A stretch of DNA of 43,485 nucleotides. It comes from Cryobacterium lactosi (GTDB lineage: Bacteria > Actinomycetota > Actinomycetes > Actinomycetales > Microbacteriaceae). Location of the stretch: NCBI RefSeq assembly GCF_004403945.1, contig NZ_SOHM01000017.1, positions 1 through 43,485 on the forward strand, in the 5' to 3' direction. The notes under the pieces are model-generated. The model worked only from the letters and a program-made list of their open reading frames with translations, did not search any database and was not told the DNA's origin. Position 1 is the stretch's first letter; every line of letters starts with the position of its first letter. The translations under genes and the position numbers were made by a program. Of the stretch, positions 38,541-43,485 are shown piece by piece.

Positions 38541-39224
38541 ATGTCAGAGATTCCAGGTGCACCTCCAGAACGTCAGTCTTCTCGAATGCAGGTCGCGTGG
38601 GGCTGGTATCTCGATCACCGTTTCAAAGATCCGGCGCAGCGTGCATCGCAGTGTCATATTCATGACGACCTGACTCAAACGGCAGCAAGAGTGCGCTCCT
38701 TCCTTGCCGAGGATGAAGCGGTGAAAGTCCAAGTGATGATGGAACTTCGCTATCGAATTGAACGGAACGCAGCCGGGAACGCGGCGCCGGCACTGTCGGG
38801 GATTCTCGGTGCCGTCACTGTGGCGGCGACGCTGCTAGGGACTCTTGTCCTCGCTGTAGCCAACGGCTGGTTCGGCATCATGATCAAGATGACGGACCCA
38901 GAGACCGGAATTGTGAGAGGAATCACGCAGCAGCAACTCGGATCGACTCTGGGCTCGGTCGCGATACCGCTCGTGGTCATTGCAGTGGTAGCGCTGATGG
39001 TGGCCCTGTGGGCCGCCTGGCATGCCTCTGGCAAAGATTACCGACGGGCAGTGACCCTGAGTTGGATGGAGGAATACTCAAGAGCCCGCGTGCAGAATGC
39101 CGCGGTTGACGTCCAGATTCCGGAGAGGGGGAGCGGGTCGTCTAGGTTGTCGGACCGGGGCACGGGACGCCTCCGGTCAATGCTCAGTTTTGGGGATACG
39201 TTTTCAAGAAGCAGCGCCCAATAA
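38541..39224 (+). CDS. two-helix membrane protein, unknown
   Basis: 227 residues. A soluble N-terminal part (residues 1-80, WGWYLDHRFKDPAQRASQCH) precedes two membrane helices: about 90-112 (ILGAVTVAATLLGTLVLAVA) and 140-162 (VAIPLVVIAVVALMVALWAA). A polar C-terminal tail follows. No family recognised. Lies 110 bp after the membrane coiled-coil gene, possibly the same cargo unit. Confidence 0.62.
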   Translation: MSEIPGAPPERQSSRMQVAWGWYLDHRFKDPAQRASQCHIHDDLTQTAARVRSFLAEDEAVKVQVMMELRYRIERNAAGNAAPALSGILGAVTVAATLLGTLVLAVANGWFGIMIKMTDPETGIVRGITQQQLGSTLGSVAIPLVVIAVVALMVALWAAWHASGKDYRRAVTLSWMEEYSRARVQNAAVDVQIPERGSGSSRLSDRGTGRLRSMLSFGDTFSRSSAQ

Positions 39225-39409
39225 CGATCGTTTATGGGCACGTCGAGGGCTGCGCCAAAGAGCGATCAAAGATCGCCGCCATTTAGCGATAACAGCAATC
39301 GCCGCTACCTGTCCAAAACTCATTGCCGGAATCATAATTACCGAAAGCTACCTCTAGACGTTTTCGGTTGAATCCTGTAAAATGGGAGGAACTGTCGAAA
39401 GGGCTTCTT

Positions 39410-39646
39410 ATGACCGCTGGCTATGACGTTCAAGCGCTTTACCCCGGCCTGTTCGAGGGTGTCGACCCGGACCTGACGCAGCAGATCGCGAGCAACTTCG
39501 CGAGCGATGCGCAGGAAGGCTACGAGGCGACCCGGCGCGACGTCGAGCTGATGGTGCTCCTGTCCACGGACCAGATTTCCACCGAGCAGTTCAAGGCACT
39601 TGCGCGAGCTGAAATCGGGCTGCCGGCCTCGGACGTCGAAAGCTGA
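39410..39646 (+). CDS. VbhA-like Fic antitoxin (class I)
   Basis: 78 residues from ATG 39410, which follows GAAAGGG. The diagnostic class I inhibitory motif (S/T)xxxE(G/N) is present as SDAQEG (Ser32, Glu36, Gly37), followed by a helix YEATRRDVELMVLLSTDQIS and TEQFKALARAEIGLP, as in VbhA. The Glu would occupy the Fic active site and block ATP gamma-phosphate placement. The stop shares a base with the Fic start, so both are translated together. A possible promoter (TAAAAT -10) lies about 30 bases upstream. Confidence 0.82.
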   Translation: MTAGYDVQALYPGLFEGVDPDLTQQIASNFASDAQEGYEATRRDVELMVLLSTDQISTEQFKALARAEIGLPASDVES

Positions 39647-40485
39647 TGCCCCGCGCGGAGCAGTTCGATACGGCGTACCCGGACTTTCAATCGACGCTGT
39701 ATCCGCTCACGGAAACAGGCAACAAGCACGTCATGCGAAACACTGCGGGGATCCGCGACCCTGCTCACCTGCAGCGGCTCGAGAATTCTCTTTCCGGTGC
39801 TGCCCGCCGCGACATTCTGCGGGGCGCCATCCCGATCAACAAGACGTTTGACCTGGCTCACGCCAAGCAGCTGCACGCCGCTCTGTTTTCAGAGCTGTAC
39901 CCGAACTGGGCGGGCAAGGTGAGGCCGTTCGGAATGCACAAAGGCGGCGGTAAGCCATTCGCTCAGCCGAACCAGATCGAGGACTACTGGCGAAACGCCA
40001 CCGGCGCGATCCGCAACGCGGATCTACCCGCTCTGGGGCGCGATGACTTCGTGTCAACGCTCGCCAACGTTTACGCGAATATCAATCAGGCGCATTTCGG
40101 CCGTGAGGGAAACGGCCGGACAGGCAAGCTGTTCCTCGACCAGGTTGCCGAGCAGTCGGCATTCAAACTGGACCACCGCCTGATCGACAAGGCTGTGTGG
40201 AACGAACAGTCAGAGCGATCACGCCCCCCAGTCGGCTACCTCGCGGTTCGCCCGGCGGAGCTGGTGGCAGTGTTCGACAAGATCACGGTGGATCGAGTTC
40301 AGCCCGCGCCGGCCCAGACACTCCCGCTTAGCCCGGAGCTGCAGCGGATCATCGACGTGAACAAGCGGAATTTTCCGACGAGCGCAACGGCGATCATCCG
40401 GCCCGGGGAGGCAAGCCCGGCGGAGGGCCGGGGTTACCAGGCGCGGGGACAAGAGCGCAGCAACGATCAGGGATATGGGAGGTAG
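39646..40485 (+). CDS. fic: Fic-domain AMP-transferase toxin with C-terminal tail module
   Basis: 279 residues. The Fic core covers about 60-220, with FDLAHAKQLHAALFSELYPN and WAGKVRPF. The active-site loop HFGREGNGRTGK holds His150, Glu154, Asn156 and Arg158. Canonical HPFREGNGRxxR is altered: Phe is at position 2, Gly at 3 and Lys in place of the last Arg. Bacterial FicT-type enzymes adenylylate DNA gyrase and topoisomerase IV. The last 50 residues (PELQRIIDVNKRNFPTSATA to GYGR) are Gly/Arg-rich and shared with the 41460 protein at the same distance from the end, suggesting a secretion signal. Confidence 0.9.
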   Translation: MPRAEQFDTAYPDFQSTLYPLTETGNKHVMRNTAGIRDPAHLQRLENSLSGAARRDILRGAIPINKTFDLAHAKQLHAALFSELYPNWAGKVRPFGMHKGGGKPFAQPNQIEDYWRNATGAIRNADLPALGRDDFVSTLANVYANINQAHFGREGNGRTGKLFLDQVAEQSAFKLDHRLIDKAVWNEQSERSRPPVGYLAVRPAELVAVFDKITVDRVQPAPAQTLPLSPELQRIIDVNKRNFPTSATAIIRPGEASPAEGRGYQARGQERSNDQGYGR

Positions 40486-40489
40486 TGAA

Positions 40490-40885
40490 GTGCTTTCTCG
40501 AGATTTCGTCCTGGACGAGGAACCGATGGACGACGAAGATCTGCGGCGCTGGCGCCGTGCCAGGGGCCAGACCGCTCCCGACAGTCTCAGCTGGCTCCGA
40601 GGGCCGGCGACGGGCCATGTATGGCTACCTGCATGGATTGCGGGCGTACTGGACCCCACCATCGACGTGTCAGCCAACATTGGGAAGGAATTCGCCGTCG
40701 ATCTAACGTTCGACGCGACCGTGGTAGCTGCCTACCAACAGGTCATTACCCGCTCAGATGCCGCGGCTCAAATCGAGGCGCTTAACCGTGATCTGCTCAT
40801 TCGGATCTGGCCGCAGTTGACTCTGCCTGATTCCATCCGAGAGGTGTGGGAGACGAGCTTCCCTGAGCTGACGGCCGGCGTATGA
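40490..40885 (+). CDS. unknown protein between fic and resolvase
   Basis: 131 residues. GTG 40490 is chosen because GGGAGG precedes it at eight bases; ATG 40475 inside the fic end is an alternative. An acidic N-terminus (DFVLDEEPMDDEDLRRWRRA) is followed by a compact domain (SLSWLRGPATGHVWLPAWIA, VVAAYQQVITRSDAAAQIEA, LTLPDSIREVWETSFPEL). No family recognised. It overlaps the resolvase gene by four bases, so it belongs to the fic operon. Possible substrate adaptor or second immunity factor by position only. Confidence 0.68.
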   Translation: MLSRDFVLDEEPMDDEDLRRWRRARGQTAPDSLSWLRGPATGHVWLPAWIAGVLDPTIDVSANIGKEFAVDLTFDATVVAAYQQVITRSDAAAQIEALNRDLLIRIWPQLTLPDSIREVWETSFPELTAGV

Positions 40886-41463
40886 GTGTCGTCGGCTATA
40901 CCCGCGTTTCGACGCAGGACCAGAACTTGAATTCGCAGAGCGATGCGCTTCGCGCGGCTGGTGCGGAGTTCATTTACTCGGACAAGTTGACGGGGAAGAA
41001 CGCGGCCCGGCCGGGCCTGGTCGAGTGCATGAAGTTCTTGCGCCGTGGTGACACTCTGCTGGTCTACAGCACGGACCGGCTGGGCCGGTCGATGACCGAC
41101 GTCGTGACGATTGTCGCTGACCTGGGGGAGCGCGGCGTGGAGTTCAAGTCGCTCACGGAGCCGTTCGACACCACTACCCCCGGCGGTGAGTTGTTCTTCC
41201 ACATCTGTGCGGCGTTCGCGCAGATGAATGGCCGCATCATCTCCGACCGCACCCGCGCCGGCCTCGCGTCCGCGAGGGCCCGCGGCCGGCTCGGCGGCCG
41301 GCCAAGCGTGATGACTGCCGAACGCGTCGCGGTGGCCCGGCGCATGCGCGCCGAGAAAGCGACTTGGGCGACCATCGCCCACACGCTGCAGGTCGGGGCG
41401 TCGAGCGTGCGCCGAGCCCTCGCTGACGACGCCGACCAGCACGAATCGAAGGAGGCACGATGA
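40882..41463 (+). CDS. serine recombinase (resolvase/invertase)
   Basis: 193 residues, the normal size of Tn3/Pin-type resolvases. The catalytic domain starts VVGYTRVSTQDQNLNSQ (Ser nucleophile near residue 10), with LLVYSTDRLGRSMTDVV and GGELFFHICAAFAQMNGRII. The C-terminal HTH is ERVAVARRMRAEKATWATIA, QVGASSVRRAL. It probably resolves plasmid multimers or drove insertion of this cassette. Coupled by ATGA-type overlaps to the genes on both sides. No matching res repeats were found nearby. Confidence 0.92.
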   Translation: MSVVGYTRVSTQDQNLNSQSDALRAAGAEFIYSDKLTGKNAARPGLVECMKFLRRGDTLLVYSTDRLGRSMTDVVTIVADLGERGVEFKSLTEPFDTTTPGGELFFHICAAFAQMNGRIISDRTRAGLASARARGRLGGRPSVMTAERVAVARRMRAEKATWATIAHTLQVGASSVRRALADDADQHESKEAR

Positions 41464-41957
41464 CCGACGCTGCCGCCAGCAACGACGACGGGTTTGACGC
41501 CATCGCGGGCGGGATGCTCGCGGATGAGTTTCGCGCAACCGAGCAAGATCGCAGGTTCAACCAGATGCTCGATGACCATATCGACGGCGTGACTTACGTC
41601 GAGGTCGACGGGGTGACCTACACCGATGACGGACGGCTCTATGAGCCGATGGACGATGCCCCGCGACCAGGTGCAGCGGAAGGATATTTCGCGGAGGTAC
41701 GCGCGCGAGCGATCTCTGCCGGGGAGACGCCGCCAGCGTCGATCGAAGAGTTGCACGCGCGGTCGGCGCTGCCCGTGGTCGAGCCGGCCCCGGCCGCGCT
41801 GGATCCAGAGCTGCAGCGCATAGTTGACCTGAACTCCCGCACGTACCCGACGAGCGCGACAGAGATTCGTGCCCCAGAAAAGCACGCCGCACCGGCCGGG
41901 CCCCGGCATCGTACCGAGAGCCCTGAGCATAACCGGAGCCACGACGCCGGCCGGTGA
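41460..41957 (+). CDS. unknown protein with the shared C-terminal tail module
   Basis: 165 residues. Acidic N-terminal half with a strand-rich repeat (YVEVDGVTYTDDGRLYEPMD) and an Ala/Pro-rich middle. The C-terminus reads DPELQRIVDLNSRTYPTSAT and onward to DAGR. From PEL to the end is exactly 50 residues, as in the Fic protein, with 12 of the first 19 positions identical. Coupled to the resolvase by an ATGA overlap. No known enzymatic motif. It may be a second exported protein or an accessory to Fic export. Confidence 0.72.
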   Translation: MTDAAASNDDGFDAIAGGMLADEFRATEQDRRFNQMLDDHIDGVTYVEVDGVTYTDDGRLYEPMDDAPRPGAAEGYFAEVRARAISAGETPPASIEELHARSALPVVEPAPAALDPELQRIVDLNSRTYPTSATEIRAPEKHAAPAGPRHRTESPEHNRSHDAGR

Positions 41958-41958
41958 C

Positions 41959-42192
41959 CTATGCGGGGCGGTCGCCGTTCCAGGTGGTGTGCCGGGACTC
42001 CCACTCGTCGACGCTTGACCGCAGGTAGCGCACAGTCTTTCTCGACAGAGCGACGAAGGCTGGCCCCTCGCCGCGGTGCCTAAGCCGCGCGAGATCCCGG
42101 TTGCTCAGTCGCAGCCGCTCCGCGGTTTCTGAGGGCGTGAGTGCGCGTCGCTTTGGCTCCGCGACCTGCGGCCGGCTCTTGGCTACTCCCAT
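41959..42192 (-). CDS. AlpA/excisionase-type helix-turn-helix protein
   Basis: 77 residues. ALTPSETAERLRLSNRDLAR, LRHRGEGPAFVALSRKTVRY and LRSSVDEWESRHT form the MerR-like HTH_17 domain found in excisionases and AlpA regulators, with the typical GPAFVALSRKTVRYLRSSV segment. The ATG at 42192 overlaps the redoxin stop by ten bases. It may regulate the divergent or neighbouring fic operon, with which it is convergent. Confidence 0.8.
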   Translation of the reverse strand: MGVAKSRPQVAEPKRRALTPSETAERLRLSNRDLARLRHRGEGPAFVALSRKTVRYLRSSVDEWESRHTTWNGDRPA

Positions 42193-42470
42193 GAGTCGTC
42201 CCCCGGCTCATCAGTCGATGCGGCCGGCACAGTGGCCGGTGCCTTGGCCAGGGCTTTGATTCTGTCGGGTCGGAATCCTGACCAGCTGGCGGCGCCGACT
42301 ACGACGACTGGTGCGGATGCGTAGCCGAGCTGTTTCACAGCGTCGACCGCGTGCGGGTTCGTGGCCAGGTCGACCACGATGTACGGCAGTCCCGCGTCGT
42401 CAAGCACTCGCTTGGTCAGGTCGCATTGCATGCACCCCGGCAGCGTGTATACGGTCAGTGAGTCATTCAC
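42183..42470 (-). CDS. NrdH/glutaredoxin-like redoxin (second copy)
   Basis: 95 residues. LTVYTLPGCMQCDLTKRVLD has the CxxC pair; LPYIVVDLATNPHAVDAVKQ, then APVVVVG, the cis-Pro region, and SWSGFRPDRIKAL follow. The C-terminal extension (KAPATVPAASTDEPGDDSWE) is absent from the copy at 33732. Clearly homologous to that copy but diverged, so not a recent duplication. Cotranscribed with the HTH gene. Confidence 0.85.
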   Translation of the reverse strand: MNDSLTVYTLPGCMQCDLTKRVLDDAGLPYIVVDLATNPHAVDAVKQLGYASAPVVVVGAASWSGFRPDRIKALAKAPATVPAASTDEPGDDSWE

Positions 42471-42736
42471 GGTCGTTCCCCTTCTCAGTCCGGAAGTCCA
42501 TCGACGTCAGATCACAGGTGGCCTGAACTATTTCGATGTATCGGCTATCAGCCGATGGCTTGCCATCTGCTGGTACCTGAGCCCGTTGTACGCAGCGGAG
42601 CGGGTGTCAAGGGCGACCGGAGGTCGGATTCCGTAGGAATCTGCGCGGCACCCTTTACTCCCGTGGGAGCGAAGTGCAACTAGTTCCACTGCAGAGCACT
42701 TCTTGGTTAAAGCGAAACTCCGGAGGGTACGACAAA
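42471..42736 (-). promoter_or_regulatory. leader region of the redoxin-HTH unit
   Basis: No gene is supported. On the minus strand it has TTGACA near 42615-42610, a hairpin GATTCC-TAC-GGAATC near 42630-42644, and ATCGGCT-GAT-AGCCGAT near 42541-42557. It is unusually long for a simple promoter and partly recalls the repeated structured elements (AGTTGCACTTCGCTCCC), but no outer stem was found, so it is not counted as a fifth copy. Confidence 0.35.
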
Positions 42737-42766
42737 GCCCCGCCGAGCTGCACGCTCTGGCGGGGC
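42737..42766 (-). terminator. terminator of the 42795 gene
   Basis: On the minus strand GCCCCGCC pairs with GGCGGGGC around a 14-base loop, followed by TTTGT. It lies 29 bases after the stop of the minus-strand gene at 42795. Confidence 0.7.
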
Positions 42767-42794
42767 CCACTGTGTCGCTTTTCCTACGAAGTAG

Positions 42795-43133
42795 TCACTC
42801 GCTAGGTGTGTCTGCCACTGCAGGTGCATCGCGGCGCTTACGCATCTTCGGTGCCGAACCCCCGGGCGAACGAACGCCCGTCGCGCGCAGTTCCTTCTCA
42901 GTCCAGCCGGCGCTCAGCGCTGCCTTCCAGGCCGCGGCGTGCGCGTTGCTGGACTCTCTCAGAGCCGCCTCTGCATCCTTCACTACCTGCTTGAGGTGGG
43001 CGTTGGCGGCATCGTTCTGCTTCGCCGCCTCAGCGATGGCCACGACCGCATTCACACGGGCTGACACGTCAGCTTCAATCAAGGCGCGTGCACGCACGGC
43101 CACTTCGTCGTTAGTCACATTTGCATCGCTCAT
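42795..43133 (-). CDS. alanine-rich helical protein, unknown
   Basis: 112 residues. A long predicted helix or coiled coil (DEVAVRARALIEADVSARVN, AVVAIAEAAKQNDAANAHLK, QVVKDAEAALRESSNAHAAA) is followed by a basic C-terminal part with GWTEKELRATGVR and KMRKRRD. The GWTEKELRATG segment looks like a short HTH. ATG 43133 lacks a clear ribosome site. No family recognised; a DNA-binding accessory protein is possible. Confidence 0.6.
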   Translation of the reverse strand: MSDANVTNDEVAVRARALIEADVSARVNAVVAIAEAAKQNDAANAHLKQVVKDAEAALRESSNAHAAAWKAALSAGWTEKELRATGVRSPGGSAPKMRKRRDAPAVADTPSE

Positions 43134-43412
43134 ACAGTCGACGATACCGGGGGTAAGAGCGTTCCCGGTGATACAAGTGCGAGCACTTGCTTTAGTTCAC
43201 ACTCACCTTCGCATTCGCGCCGATGAGGTGAAATTATTTTTGGAGCAAGCTATAGAGTTACCAGGGGTAACTCGCTTTGAATCTGGACGTGGGGCGTCGG
43301 ATTCGGCATACTTGTCGTATGGTTCCCCCGAAATTCGGGGGTTCGCTGCGCTGGGCCAGGGGAGTGGGTGGGACATCGGAATTTGTCAAGGTGAATGAGG
43401 CCAGCGTGAGTT
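43134..43412. other. intergenic region near the right window edge
   Basis: No gene is seen. CAAGTGC-GA-GCACTTG (43174-43189) is a perfect inverted repeat 41 bp upstream of the alanine-rich gene and may be its operator. A second weak repeat, CCCCCGAAATTCGGGGG (43325-43341), is a perfect 8-bp-arm hairpin whose role is unclear. Confidence 0.45.
43174..43189. promoter_or_regulatory. inverted repeat upstream of the alanine-rich gene
   Basis: CAAGTGC and GCACTTG are perfect 7-bp arms with a two-base GA centre, a compact dimer-type operator. It lies within the expected promoter region of the minus-strand gene starting at 43133. Confidence 0.5.
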
Positions 43413-43485
43413 TAGGCGGCTAGTTTCGGTTCGGTCTCCGCGACTGCGGGTTCGGCGGGTTGGTTGATCCAGGCTGGCCCGGGCA
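43413..43485 (-). CDS. partial C-terminus, possibly a transposase
   Basis: A minus-strand frame enters at the window edge and appears to end at TAA near 43413; its last residues read PAWINQPAEPAVAETEPKLA. A WINQP or WINRP segment near the C-terminus is seen in some actinobacterial IS3-type transposases as I recall them, hence the tentative call. Only about 24 codons are visible. Confidence 0.25.

Noticed and set aside
42471..42736. Possible fifth copy of the structured element on the minus strand
   Set aside because: A short AGTTGCACTTCGCTCCC-like stretch and hairpins are present, but the outer stem and the TCAATCGATT strand are missing.
1..43485. tRNA, rRNA and CRISPR-Cas genes
   Set aside because: No cloverleaf, rRNA core sequence, spacer-repeat pattern or Cas-like protein was seen by eye; short tRNAs could still be missed.

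Overview
The window looks like part of a conjugative plasmid, or a plasmid-like integrated element, from a high-GC actinobacterium, most likely Microbacteriaceae. This is inferred from the GC-rich third codon positions, the many GTG starts, a Gram-positive type IV secretion (T4SS) operon with the SCO6880-family component, DUF4913, DUF3560 and DUF3846 proteins, an actinobacterial ParA, and an SOS box of the actinobacterial TCGAAC-N4-GTTCGA type. No rRNA, tRNA or CRISPR array was seen.

Layout. 1-0.65 kb: decayed C-terminus of an IS21-type transposase. 0.97-5.5 kb: carbohydrate ABC uptake operon (binding lipoprotein and two permeases, no ATPase) under a LacI-type repressor with three CAACGTTG operators. 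5.7-7.7 kb: decayed mobilisation segment (a conjugation-associated gene frameshifted by one extra 5-bp repeat, a possible relaxase C-terminal remnant, a broken serine recombinase). 7.7-12.4 kb: cargo of defence type: AbiEii/AbiEi, a PD-(D/E)xK-like protein and a NERD protein. 12.5-22.7 kb: tightly packed leftward T4SS operon (ParA/MinD-like ATPase, pilin-like protein, anchored protein, TrbL/VirB6-like protein, SCO6880-like protein, VirB4-like ATPase, cell-wall hydrolase, VirD4-like coupling protein, DUF4913). 23-26.3 kb: two winged-helix regulators, a small protein and a primase-like replication protein. 26.3-34.8 kb: rightward short units ending with partition genes, a redoxin and SSB. 34.9-39.2 kb: small unknown, membrane, ribbon-helix-helix and zinc-knuckle proteins. 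39.4-42 kb: VbhA-like antitoxin, Fic toxin, unknown, serine resolvase, tail protein. 42-43.5 kb: AlpA-like HTH, a second redoxin, an alanine-rich protein, and perhaps the end of another transposase.

Two signals stand out. First, a non-coding element of about 185 bp occurs four times (26.55, 29.08, 31.06, 33.52 kb). It lies 20-77 bp upstream of a gene start, and its helices keep pairing while their sequence changes. It could be a structured RNA leader or a folded single-strand promoter like Frpo of the F plasmid leading region. Four two-hairpin elements close the matching transcription units. Second, four otherwise unrelated proteins, including the Fic toxin and the putative relaxase remnant, share a PELQRI-like C-terminal module. 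It starts 46-50 residues from the end and every copy ends in Arg, so it is a candidate T4SS export signal. Together these suggest a plasmid that may send proteins with its DNA and express an early-entry region in the recipient.
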